Assembly: GCA_003483745.1 (NCBI GenBank)
Contig: DMYD01000034.1
Span: 1-51,122 of the forward strand
Direction of reading: 5' to 3'
DNA: 51,122 nt
Source of the DNA: Roseburia sp.
GTDB lineage: Bacteria > Bacillota > Clostridia > Lachnospirales > Lachnospiraceae
The position numbers and the translations under genes are program-made. Positions within the stretch are counted from its first letter, which is position 1, and every line of letters starts with the position of its first letter. The notes under the pieces were generated by a model that saw nothing but the letters and a program-made list of their open reading frames with translations, did not search any database and was not told the DNA's origin. Below are positions 34,076 through 42,621 of the stretch, piece by piece.

Positions 34076-34948
34076 TTATTTTTTAATTTTTTTCATCTGT
34101 TGAAGTCCTAAAATCACTCCCCCGCCGATGATAAAGAACAGGATGGAAAAATCATGAATCGACATTGCAGGCTGCGGTGTATCTAACGTAGTCGGTCCCA
34201 TGATCACTGCATAAATAGAACCGATCATTAATCCAACGATCAGAAAGATCGTCTGCGCCCGGAAATTCTCTAATGCCTTGCGGATCAGCTTTACAATGCT
34301 GAAAATACCAACTAACACCCCACATCCGAATACAAATACGGTTGGAAAACTCTTTAAATTCAAATGCAGGATATCTTTGATTGCTGTCACGATTGGCAGA
34401 TAAAGTCCCATGATAAGAAGCAGTGTAGAACCTGATATACCCGGAAGTACCATCGCACAGATTGCAACTGCACCTGCTATAAATACATAAATGCCTGTTC
34501 CGATGGTCAGATGCTCTAAATTCACGCTGCTTCCACCGCCAACCGGATTAAAATAAGTGATGGCACACACAATGGCTGCTCCAACCAGCACAATGGGACA
34601 ATATGCATATTTCCCTTTTAGTGTGTCCAATTCTTCGCGGACTACGATCGGAATCGCAAAAATAATAAATCCGATAAATAATGAACTGATCGCATAAATA
34701 TGAGATTCAAAAACATTTGCAAGGATCAGTATTGCAAGGATCATTCCGGTTACCCAGCCGATACCAAGCTTGATCAAAAAGAAAAACGCTGTTTTCTTTT
34801 TTTCCATATTTCCCGTGATCAGATCATCGATTGAGTCAATAAACTGGTCATAAAATCCAAGCAGAAAAGCCACGGTTCCACCGGACACTCCCGGGACGCT
34901 ATCTGCAAGAGCCATACAAAAACCTCTGATAAACTGTATTAAATACAT
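34076..34948 (-). CDS. DUF368 family membrane protein (polyprenyl-phosphate transporter)
   Basis: A 290-residue membrane protein with about eight helices. The opening FIRGFCMALADSVPGVSGGT is the DUF368 signature, and a second copy of the pattern occurs in AICAMVLPGISGSTLLLIMG. Members of DUF368 are known to recycle undecaprenyl phosphate to the inner face of the membrane, which supplies cell-wall and surface-polymer synthesis. Length is normal. It sits between the AGCS symporter and the ABC exporter genes on the same strand; about 100 bases separate it from the symporter, so whether they share a transcript is unclear. Confidence 0.93.
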   Translation of the reverse strand: MYLIQFIRGFCMALADSVPGVSGGTVAFLLGFYDQFIDSIDDLITGNMEKKKTAFFFLIKLGIGWVTGMILAILILANVFESHIYAISSLFIGFIIFAIPIVVREELDTLKGKYAYCPIVLVGAAIVCAITYFNPVGGGSSVNLEHLTIGTGIYVFIAGAVAICAMVLPGISGSTLLLIMGLYLPIVTAIKDILHLNLKSFPTVFVFGCGVLVGIFSIVKLIRKALENFRAQTIFLIVGLMIGSIYAVIMGPTTLDTPQPAMSIHDFSILFFIIGGGVILGLQQMKKIKK

Positions 34949-35051
34949 ACGGTTACCTCTTTCTTCCTTTATTAGTATTTACAGGTGCCATCCGCACACC
35001 ATACTGCCTATTATAGACGTTTCGCTTCTGTTTTGTCTAGTACGGTAAACA

Positions 35052-36341
35052 TTAATGTTTTATTTTTCTGTCATTTATTTCAATTTTCCGGCGCAATCCC
35101 CACAGACAGAGCAGATTGGGCACCGCCATCAGAAAATTAAAAATGTCCGAAATCCCCCATACCACATCAAGCGTGATCACAGCCCCAAGATACACACAAA
35201 ACATATAAATGACCTGATAGATCCGGACACCGTTCTCCCCAAACAGATACCGCACGGCACATTCTCCATAGACATTCCAGCCGATGATCGTGGCAAATGC
35301 AAATAAGACCAGCGATAACGACAGCATCTCATCTCCCCACACCGGCAATTCCCGGAATACAGCAAAACACATCCGCTCGCCAGACACTCCCACATAATTG
35401 CCCGGATGGGCGATCATACTTGAAACGGAGGCAATCCCAGTGACCGCACACATCACAACCGTATCCCAGAATGGTCCCGTCATGGAAACGAGTGCCTGAT
35501 CCTGCGGTGAGACATTCTGTGCTGTCGCAGCTGCCATTGGGATAGAACCAAGCCCTGCCTCGTTTGTAAACAGTCCCCTGGAAATCCCCGTCCTTAAACC
35601 TGCCATCACCGTGGTTCCGACCACTCCTCCTGCTGCTGCCTCTGGCACAAATGCAGATGTTACGATCATTTTTACCGCCTCCGGAACCACAGCATGATTT
35701 TTAATCAGGATAAAAACACAGCCTCCTAAATAAAATGCACTCATAACCGGCACCAGCCAGGTACACACTTTTCCGATCTGCCTGCTTCCCCCGATGATCA
35801 CTTTTCCGGCAAGCACACCTGCTGCCATCCCGATGATATGCGGCGATATTCCTATCTGTTCCGTAACTGCCGCACTGATGGAATGTGCCTGTACACTGCT
35901 GCCGATCCCAAGTGACGCCAATATTGTAAATACAGAAAATAAAACCGCCAGTCCTTTCTTTTTCATCCCAATTTCCAGCACATACATCGGACCGCCGGTC
36001 ATTCTTCCATCCTTTTCTTTTTTACGGTACTTCATAGATAAAAAACACTCACCATAGCAGGTCGCGATTCCAAGCACACCGGTGATCCAGCACCAGAACA
36101 CTGCACCTGCACCACCGATCGCTATCGCTGTAGAGATACCGATGATATTCCCTGTTCCGATTGTAGCAGCAAGTGCTGTCGCAAGCGCCGTGTAAGACGC
36201 ATGATCTGTATCCGAAAAGCTGAGTCTGATCCCCTGCGGAATTTTGCGCTGAATGAATTTCAGGCGAAATGTAAAATACAGATGTGTTCCAAGAAGGAGC
36301 AGGATCTGCCCCGCGACCGCAAACTGGCTGATTTTTTGCAT
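35052..36341 (-). CDS. Amino-acid:cation symporter, AGCS (alanine/glycine) family
   Basis: A 429-residue multi-pass transporter. AGCS hallmarks are ATALAATIGTGNIIGISTAI, AGAVFWCWITGVLGIATCYG, ECFLSMKYR, and GTTVMAGLRTGISRGLFTNE followed by AGLGSIPMAAATA. These carry alanine or glycine with sodium or protons. Length is slightly short for the family, with a shortened C-terminal end. The ribosome-binding site GGGGA is correctly spaced before the ATG at 36341 but lies in the right arm of a 14-base-pair hairpin, so translation may be controlled. Confidence 0.93.
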   Translation of the reverse strand: MQKISQFAVAGQILLLLGTHLYFTFRLKFIQRKIPQGIRLSFSDTDHASYTALATALAATIGTGNIIGISTAIAIGGAGAVFWCWITGVLGIATCYGECFLSMKYRKKEKDGRMTGGPMYVLEIGMKKKGLAVLFSVFTILASLGIGSSVQAHSISAAVTEQIGISPHIIGMAAGVLAGKVIIGGSRQIGKVCTWLVPVMSAFYLGGCVFILIKNHAVVPEAVKMIVTSAFVPEAAAGGVVGTTVMAGLRTGISRGLFTNEAGLGSIPMAAATAQNVSPQDQALVSMTGPFWDTVVMCAVTGIASVSSMIAHPGNYVGVSGERMCFAVFRELPVWGDEMLSLSLVLFAFATIIGWNVYGECAVRYLFGENGVRIYQVIYMFCVYLGAVITLDVVWGISDIFNFLMAVPNLLCLWGLRRKIEINDRKIKH

Positions 36342-36344
36342 AAG

Positions 36345-36389
36345 AAATCCCCGTATACAGATACCCTTGTTCTAAGTATACGGGGATTT
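36345..36389 (-). promoter_or_regulatory. Hairpin that holds the symporter ribosome-binding site
   Basis: AAATCCCCGTATAC (36345-36358) and GTATACGGGGATTT (36376-36389) pair perfectly over 14 bases around a 17-base loop. On the minus strand the right arm carries GGGGA, six bases from the ATG at 36341. It might also end the FUSC transcript (TTTCTT follows). Confidence 0.65.
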
Positions 36390-36459
36390 TACAAAATTCA
36401 TTCTTTGATTTTATTCTCTGCCTGTCATACTTCCAGATCATTTTTTATAATCCAATTTA

Positions 36460-37518
36460 TTATGCAGTGATCTTTTTCCTCTGTTCGGACATCCGTGCAA
36501 GCCGGTCTAATCCCTTACTGCAGATCACAGTATATACACTTCCAAATATATTTGCACCGATACGAAGCAGCACGGCATTTTTCATTCCAAACAGTCCCGC
36601 CGCGATTGATAATGCACCAAACGTATTAAAGGCTGTCTGCCACGCATAACCGGCAGAATACCCGACTCCGATACCACCGATCATTCCGATATACGGATAC
36701 ATGGATTCCGGAAGTGCTAAATATAATACTACAAACAAAAGACTTCCAACGATATTAAACATCCCTCTTTTCTCTGCTCTTTCGTTGCAGTCACCGGTAA
36801 ACGGCAGACAGACGGACATACAGGCGATCCCCGCCCACATAGCTCTTGGAAGTCCAAGGACAGACATCAAAAGCATCGCAGAAGAAACTATCAGTGTCAG
36901 TTTCACATACCATCGGTTTCTGGCAGATGAAAGCTCAAATTCCCGGAACAGATCTAAAAACGTTCTCCGGTAAGGTCTGTTTTTCTGATTCTTATAAAAA
37001 ATTGCCATACAGAGTAACATTCCAACAAACAGTCCCTCCACACGCAGCAGATACGCATGTCCACTCACATCATATCCAAGTAACAGCAGATATCCAAGCA
37101 CAAACGTGGAATGATTATACATGATCACATTGTGGCATCCTAAGATCATCAAAAGCATAATACAGCATACGTTTACCAGAAATGCCGGAAACGGTGTGAG
37201 CATATTGCTAAAACGCGGTCCCACGATCAGTATTCCAAAAATTCCCGCGATTGAAAGAAGTCCGTGCGTAGTCTTAATCCCAAAATCTGCCTGTCTAAGC
37301 ACCAGTACAGCTAAAAGAACCGTCACTCCGACCACACTATTTTCCGATCCGGTCAGTTTACTGAATAATGTCACAACTGCCACACAAAATGCCATGACCA
37401 GATAAACTTTGAAATTATAGATTAAGATATGGCGTCTTTTTTCTTTTTTGTCTGTTGTATTTTTGATCAACTGTTTCGAACCGGTCGAACTGAGCTGAAG
37501 TTCCTGATAAAATGTCAT
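36460..37518 (-). CDS. FUSC-like membrane protein (putative aromatic-acid exporter family)
   Basis: A 352-residue protein with about ten or more hydrophobic helices in two groups (residues about 40-180 and 220-330) with a soluble, charged loop between (KNQKNRPYRRTFLDLFREFE). Layout and the repeated helical groups resemble FUSC/AaeB-type proteins, but the family match is by shape and I am not certain. I start at the ATG at 37518, seven bases after GGAG. The promoter and an inverted repeat that includes the start codon lie upstream. It ends about 118 bases before the symporter. Confidence 0.7.
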   Translation of the reverse strand: MTFYQELQLSSTGSKQLIKNTTDKKEKRRHILIYNFKVYLVMAFCVAVVTLFSKLTGSENSVVGVTVLLAVLVLRQADFGIKTTHGLLSIAGIFGILIVGPRFSNMLTPFPAFLVNVCCIMLLMILGCHNVIMYNHSTFVLGYLLLLGYDVSGHAYLLRVEGLFVGMLLCMAIFYKNQKNRPYRRTFLDLFREFELSSARNRWYVKLTLIVSSAMLLMSVLGLPRAMWAGIACMSVCLPFTGDCNERAEKRGMFNIVGSLLFVVLYLALPESMYPYIGMIGGIGVGYSAGYAWQTAFNTFGALSIAAGLFGMKNAVLLRIGANIFGSVYTVICSKGLDRLARMSEQRKKITA

Positions 37519-37604
37519 AGTACTCTCCATTCTTATGCTGTTTTCCAATGAAAATATCTTTTTCATATGCATCTTAAATTTGTGTTTTTAGTAAAGTAGA
37601 GAGT

Positions 37605-37633
37605 ACTATAGCGCAATTTACCCGAAACGTCAA
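37605..37633 (-). promoter_or_regulatory. Promoter of the FUSC-like gene
   Basis: Minus strand TTGACG (37628-37633), 17 bases, TATAGT (37605-37610). The -10 lies within ATAGTACTCTC, which recurs inverted over the ribosome-binding site. Confidence 0.7.
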
Positions 37634-37650
37634 GATTTCATTTTTCTCCG

Positions 37651-38874
37651 CTATCCTAATACCGCATCTTTTTTTAATACCGGAATATCCCTGTGGACAG
37701 AATCCGGATATTTAATTCCCGCACCTGTATTTAAAAGTACTGCCCGCTCATCCTGACTGAAGAAACCAGACTCCCTGAGTTTTTTTGCAGCCGCGTAAAG
37801 CGATGCTCCTTCCGGGCACACAAAGGTTCCCTCCTCTTTTGCCAGTGTCTGGACTGCTGATAAGATCTCCTGATCGGACACCGCCACAGCCGTTCCGTCT
37901 GTCTCATACAATGCCTTTAAGACAAGAAAATCTCCCAATGCTTTCGGTACATTGATTCCAAATGCGACCGTTTCTGAATGTTCAAAAAACTCTGATTCCC
38001 TCTTTCCTGCTTCAAATGCCTTTACGATCGGCGCACATCCCTCTGCCTGTACTGCGATAAGCCGCGGTAATTTTCCCTGAATCCATCCAAGTTTCTGCAT
38101 CTCCAAAAATGCCTTATAGATTCCGATAATTCCGACTCCGCCCCCTGTCGGATATAAAATGACATCCGGAAGCTCAAAATCAAACTGCTCTGCAATCTCA
38201 TATCCCATCGTTTTCTTTCCTTCAATGCGATACGGCTCTTTTAATGTAGAAGCATCATACCATCCGTTTTCCTTAATTGCCTGACCGACAATCTTTCCAC
38301 AGTCACTGATCAGACCGTCTACCAGGTACAGATCTGCCCCTGCCGCTGCACATTCATTTCTCGTTATTTTCGGTGCGTCCTCCGGCATTACGATCACGGC
38401 ATGAATTCCTGCCCTCGCACTGTAAAGTGCCCATGCAGCTCCCGCATTTCCATTTGTCGGCATTGCGATCGTATTTACTCCAAGTTCCTTCGCTTTTGAT
38501 ATTCCTACTGCTGCACCTCTTGCCTTAAATGTTCCAGTCGGGATCACTCCCTCATCCTTCAGATACAAATTCGAAATTCCTATCTTTTTCCCGGCGTCTT
38601 TTAGTGGAAGTACCGGCGTCCCTCCTTCTCCCAATGACACAATATTCTCATCATTTTCTACCGGCAAAACCTCTTTATACCGCCACAGGCTTTTTGTTCT
38701 TCCCTTAAGTGACTCCTGTTTCCACTCATGCTGCGCACTGTCTAAGTCATAACGCACTAAAAGCGGTGCCCCACACTCACATAGCTGTTGTACCTGGTCG
38801 GCACGGTAAATTTTATTGCATTTTGAGCAGTAAAGCTCTTTTAAATAACTATTAGTCCTTGTTTTTTGTTTCAT
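37651..38874 (-). CDS. Threonine-synthase-like PLP enzyme with N-terminal zinc-ribbon
   Basis: A 407-residue fold-type II PLP enzyme. Residues 14-45 hold four cysteines in YCSKCNKIYRADQVQQLCEC as in plant/archaeal-type threonine synthases; the PLP lysine lies in IPTGTFKARGAAVGISKA, and the phosphate-binding loop in PTGGGVGIIGIYKAF. It could be a true threonine synthase (O-phosphohomoserine to threonine) or a relative such as cysteate synthase (O-phosphoserine plus sulfite to cysteate). It is the last gene of the metK-led operon and lies 50 bases after the broken aminotransferase; no other threonine-pathway gene is nearby, which speaks for a specialised role. The ATG at 38874 follows AGGAGGAG. 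Confidence 0.85.
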   Translation of the reverse strand: MKQKTRTNSYLKELYCSKCNKIYRADQVQQLCECGAPLLVRYDLDSAQHEWKQESLKGRTKSLWRYKEVLPVENDENIVSLGEGGTPVLPLKDAGKKIGISNLYLKDEGVIPTGTFKARGAAVGISKAKELGVNTIAMPTNGNAGAAWALYSARAGIHAVIVMPEDAPKITRNECAAAGADLYLVDGLISDCGKIVGQAIKENGWYDASTLKEPYRIEGKKTMGYEIAEQFDFELPDVILYPTGGGVGIIGIYKAFLEMQKLGWIQGKLPRLIAVQAEGCAPIVKAFEAGKRESEFFEHSETVAFGINVPKALGDFLVLKALYETDGTAVAVSDQEILSAVQTLAKEEGTFVCPEGASLYAAAKKLRESGFFSQDERAVLLNTGAGIKYPDSVHRDIPVLKKDAVLG

Positions 38875-38924
38875 TTTAATCTCTCCTCCTGCGCCATCTT
38901 TTCAGCACTTTAGATTCATGTATA

Positions 38925-39969
38925 TCATTTCTTACCGTATCTTCCGGCAATAAAATCTTTGATCCTGTTTACTGCTTCTTTCAGCTGTGCAAGGCTGCTT
39001 GCATAGGAGATCCTGATATAACCTTTCCCCTGACTGCCAAATACACTGCCCGGCACAACGGCAACATGTGCCTCACGAAGCAGCCTTTCACAAAATTCCT
39101 GATCTGTAATGCCAAGTTCCTTTATATTCACCCAGAGATAAAATGCTCCCTCCGGTTTTTTACAGGAAATATAAGGAATTGCGTTTATCGCATCCACAAG
39201 ATAATCCCTTCTCATCTCATATTCCCAGACCATCTCATTTACTTCACATTTCTCATCCTTAAGTGCAGCAATCCCTGCCTCCTGTACAAACGAAGCTGCG
39301 CATGTGGTTACTACCTGATGAACCTTTGCGATTTCTTCCACCAGCTCTTTTGGTCCTGCTAAATATCCCAGTCTCCATCCTGTCATGGAATATGTCTTTG
39401 AAAAGCCGTTCAATGTGATCGTTCGTTCTTTCATACCCGAAAGAGATGCAATGCTGTTATATTGCCTTCCATCGTAAATAATTCTCTCATAAATTTCATC
39501 TGATACTATGATCAGTTCATGTTTTTTCGCAAATGCAGCAATCTGTTCCAGACTTTTTTTACTCAATATACTTCCGGTTGGATTTCCCGGCGAAACAAGG
39601 ATCACAATTTTTGTCCGATCCGTAACTTTATTCTCCAGCTCTGTCATATACCGCTTCCGCAAGTCCCGCAGTGATGATAATTTCATCCGGTGCATACAAA
39701 ATATGATTCTGTTTTTTTAACTTTTCCGCGACAGTCTCTCTTAATCGCAGGATTCCGGCATTCTGTGTATAAAAAACACTTCCCTGCTGTATTGCATAAA
39801 TTGCAGCATCCTTGATGTACTGCGGTGTATCAAAATCCGGTCTTCCAAGTTCAAGATGTATGACCTCTGTTCCCTGTCTCTCTAATGCAATTGCCTGATC
39901 GTTTACTTTCCGGATTCCGGAAGGGATCATCTGTAAGATTTCTTTTTTTACTTTACCTTTTAAATCCAT
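38925..39969 (-). pseudogene. Class I aminotransferase disrupted by an internal deletion with frameshift
   Basis: The first part (39969 to about 39645) reads VIHLELGRPDFDTPQYIKDA and DEIIITAGLAEAVY as in aspartate-type aminotransferases; that frame then meets a stop at 39628-39630. The second part, in another frame (from about 39650 to 38925), resumes with TELENKVTDRTKIVILVSPG, then the PLP lysine in LNGFSKTYSMTGWRLGYLAG and a normal C-terminus. About 40-45 residues that normally lie between are missing, including the region that stacks on the cofactor. Flanks are intact, so loss looks recent. The start ATG follows AAAGGGG. In a working copy it would exchange an amino acid and its 2-oxo acid, matching the Ldh2-type dehydrogenase just upstream. 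Confidence 0.88.
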
Positions 39970-39981
39970 ATTTTCACCCCT

Positions 39982-41034
39982 TTACCATGCGACTCCCAGT
40001 TTTTTTCCAAGTATTTCTAACTCCTGATATGTTTTATCATTGACAGGGATTCCATTTTCCCTGTATTCTTTTTCCTTTTCAAATTCCTTTTCACCTGCCG
40101 TATAAATATGCTGCTGTCCTTCTTCTTTTTTTGCCTGATGTATTTCCGAAATCAGCATTTGCATGCGATCTTCTATCTCTCTCTTATCGCCAAACATTCC
40201 ATAATCCACAGCATAAAAACACTGGCTGGTATCTCCCTTATCTGTTTTATGCATGGAAAATACCCCACCGCCTAAAACACTTGTCATAATCTCACAGATC
40301 ATCGCATATCCATATCCCTTATATCCGGCTGATAGCTCTCCTCTTCCACCGACCGGCAGGATTCCCCCACCCCTTTTTTCCCGGATATTCTTAAGAATGA
40401 TGTCCGGTCTTACTTCATTTTTTCCTGTCTCATCCACAGTCCATCCTTCCATGAGCTGTTTTCCAGTTTTCTGATATAATTCCACTTTTCCTCTTGTGAT
40501 GACAGTTGTTGCTCCATCGTATAAAAACGGATATTTTCCCGCAGGCATCGCAAATGCGATCGGGTTACTTCCTAAAAGTGCCTCCGCGCAAAATGTCGGA
40601 GCCATGATCGCCGGTGAATTTGTCATACTCACTCCTAATAAATGCTCTTTTGCTGCAAGCAGGGCATAATATCCTGCAATTCCATAATGATTGGAATTAC
40701 GAAGCTGTACCATGCCGATCCCATGCTGCTTTGCTTTTTTTATCGCTGTCTGCATTGCCTCCGTTGCTGCTAACTGTCCCATGGCAGAATGTGCATCCAA
40801 AACCGCTGAGAGTTTGGTTTCTTTTACAATCTCCGTTCCCGCATCAATCTGTATCACTTTCTGCTCCAGCAGATCAATGTATTTTAAAATTCTTGAGACA
40901 CCATGCGACTCTACCCCGAAAAGATCTGCCTGAACCAGTACATCTGCAATGACAAAGCTATCCTTGCTGTTAAATCCGTATTTTTGAAATGTCTCTTCAC
41001 AAAATCTATGCAGTTTTTCATATTGTACTCTCAT
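39982..41034 (-). CDS. Ldh2/MDH2 family NAD(P)-dependent 2-hydroxyacid dehydrogenase
   Basis: A 350-residue oxidoreductase of the malate/L-lactate (YlbC/YiaK/ComC) family, which is unrelated to classical lactate dehydrogenase. Characteristic stretches are VLVQADLFGVESHGVSRILK, MVQLRNSNHYGIAGYYALLA, SMTNSPAIMAPTF and PVGGRGELSAGYKGYGYAM. Members reduce or oxidise 2-oxo/2-hydroxy acids such as sulfolactate, ureidoglycolate, malate or 2,3-diketogulonate. I choose the ATG at 41034 (AGGAG eight bases upstream); the longer frame overlaps the ABC ATPase. It lies ten bases after that ATPase and 12 before the aminotransferase, which suggests oxidation or reduction of the imported compound's carbon skeleton. 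Confidence 0.9.
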   Translation of the reverse strand: MRVQYEKLHRFCEETFQKYGFNSKDSFVIADVLVQADLFGVESHGVSRILKYIDLLEQKVIQIDAGTEIVKETKLSAVLDAHSAMGQLAATEAMQTAIKKAKQHGIGMVQLRNSNHYGIAGYYALLAAKEHLLGVSMTNSPAIMAPTFCAEALLGSNPIAFAMPAGKYPFLYDGATTVITRGKVELYQKTGKQLMEGWTVDETGKNEVRPDIILKNIREKRGGGILPVGGRGELSAGYKGYGYAMICEIMTSVLGGGVFSMHKTDKGDTSQCFYAVDYGMFGDKREIEDRMQMLISEIHQAKKEEGQQHIYTAGEKEFEKEKEYRENGIPVNDKTYQELEILGKKLGVAW

Positions 41035-41044
41035 ATTTCGTCTC

Positions 41045-41827
41045 CTAAATGATGTAATCCTCCGGCACCTTCTCGCGTTCGAGAAATTCATTATAAATAT
41101 GGCTTCGCAGCTTTCCGAAATCCTCATCTGTCCGGCTTTTCGGCATCGGAAGTTCGATATTGTAAATTTTTTTGACCACTCCCGGTTTCGGAGACATTAC
41201 AACCACCCGGTTTCCCATAAAAATTGCTTCATCAATGTCATGCGTGACAAGTATGATCGTCATCTTCTCCTGTTTCCATATCCGTAGGATCTCTTTTTGC
41301 AGATTGATCCTTGTAAAAGCATCCAATGCCCCAAATGGTTCATCTAAAAGTAAAATGTGCGGCCGGTTAATGAGCGTTCTCGCAATCGCAGTTCTTTTCT
41401 GCATGCCGCCGGACAACTGACCGGGAAGTGCTTTTTCAAATCCTTTCAGACCAACCATTTCCATATATTTTTCTGCTAACTCTTTCTTTTCCTTTTTGGG
41501 AAAATCTTCCGGCAGACCAAATTCTATGTTTTTCCTTGTATTCTCCCAGGGCAGAAGCCGTGATTCCTGAAACAGAACTCCCACATCCAGTGACGGTCGT
41601 TCCTGTTTTTTCCCATCGATCAGAATTTCTCCTTCCGTCGGTTGGTCAAGTCCTGCGATCATCCGCAGCAATGTACTTTTTCCGCATCCACTGCCCCCGA
41701 CAATGCTTACGATTTCCCCCGGATATATTTCAAGATCGATATCTTTTAACACCTGCACTTTTTGTTTTTCAATCTCAAATTCTTTCCTCACATGTAAAAT
41801 GCGGATTCCTTTTGCCTCATCACCCAT
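41045..41827 (-). CDS. NitT/TauT-family ABC importer ATPase (SsuB-like)
   Basis: A 260-residue ATPase. Walker A is GGSGCGKSTLLRMIAGLD, the signature LSGGMQKRTAIARTLI, Walker B ILLLDEPFGALDAFTRINLQ and the switch His in ILVTHDIDEAIFMG. The Q-loop region VGVLFQESRLLPWENTRKN, with Pro-Trp, is usual for sulfonate and taurine importers. It powers the permease and binding protein encoded directly upstream (gaps of about 10-13 bases). Confidence 0.95.
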   Translation of the reverse strand: MGDEAKGIRILHVRKEFEIEKQKVQVLKDIDLEIYPGEIVSIVGGSGCGKSTLLRMIAGLDQPTEGEILIDGKKQERPSLDVGVLFQESRLLPWENTRKNIEFGLPEDFPKKEKKELAEKYMEMVGLKGFEKALPGQLSGGMQKRTAIARTLINRPHILLLDEPFGALDAFTRINLQKEILRIWKQEKMTIILVTHDIDEAIFMGNRVVVMSPKPGVVKKIYNIELPMPKSRTDEDFGKLRSHIYNEFLEREKVPEDYII

Positions 41828-41840
41828 GCTCTTTTCCTCA

Positions 41841-42611
41841 CTATCTCAAACTATTCCATTTTAAAAGCCTGTGCTGGATTGCCATCATTGCCGAATCGAT
41901 CAAAAGACCGATCAATCCAATCACAGCAACACCGACTAACATAACTGCAGGCTGTGACAATTCTCTCGCATACTGGATCAGATATCCGACTCCCGTACTT
42001 GCCGCGATCATTTCTGCTGTCACCACACATGACCAGGCACGGCTGATACCAAGTCGCGCACCGGTAAATACAGACGGTATCGCAGATGGAAGTATGATCT
42101 TAAAAATTACTGTTTTTCTGTCTTTTTCCAATACACTGCCAAGTTCTAACAGACTCTCATCTGCCGCATGAACTCCTTCGATCGTATTGAGCAATAATGG
42201 CCAGAAGCTTCCAATCGCAATGACCGTTATCTTTGAAAGTTCTCCGATTCCCAATGCAAGGATCAGAAATGGAATCCAGGCAATCGGTGGAATCGGCCGT
42301 AATATTCCAATATAAAGGTTCATAAATTTTTCTAATTTCCCGCTTAATCCGATCATAAATCCCAGAATAAGTCCGATACTGCCACCGAAACAGTAGCCTA
42401 AGAAAACACGCTTTAAGCTGACCAGTGTGTACTTTACAAGTGAACCATCTGAAATCATGTCTGCTAACTTTTCCAATATCAGCGTTGGTTTCGGTAAAAT
42501 CGATGTATTCACAAGCTGTCTGCCCGCTGCCCACTGCCATAAGATAATCAGAAAAAACAGACTGATCCATGATAAAATTTTCCAACCGTTTTTTTCATAT
42601 ACTCCTGTCAT
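41841..42611 (-). CDS. NitT/TauT-family ABC importer permease (SsuC-like)
   Basis: A 256-residue membrane subunit with six helices. It opens MTGVYEKNGWKILSWISLFF; the coupling-helix motif that docks on the ATPase is seen in LLNTIEGVHAADESLLELGS, followed by KIILPSAIPSVFTGARLGIS. The ATG at 42611 is preceded by AAAGGA; an in-frame start farther up overlaps the binding-protein gene. With SsuB-like ATPase and SsuA-like binding protein it completes a full importer. Confidence 0.94.
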   Translation of the reverse strand: MTGVYEKNGWKILSWISLFFLIILWQWAAGRQLVNTSILPKPTLILEKLADMISDGSLVKYTLVSLKRVFLGYCFGGSIGLILGFMIGLSGKLEKFMNLYIGILRPIPPIAWIPFLILALGIGELSKITVIAIGSFWPLLLNTIEGVHAADESLLELGSVLEKDRKTVIFKIILPSAIPSVFTGARLGISRAWSCVVTAEMIAASTGVGYLIQYARELSQPAVMLVGVAVIGLIGLLIDSAMMAIQHRLLKWNSLR

Positions 42612-42621
42612 TTTTTTCCTT

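Noticed and set aside
41428..42171. 247-codon open frame on the plus strand
   Set aside because: Entirely opposite the ABC ATPase and permease genes, with biased composition and no ribosome-binding site; it is a shadow of those genes.
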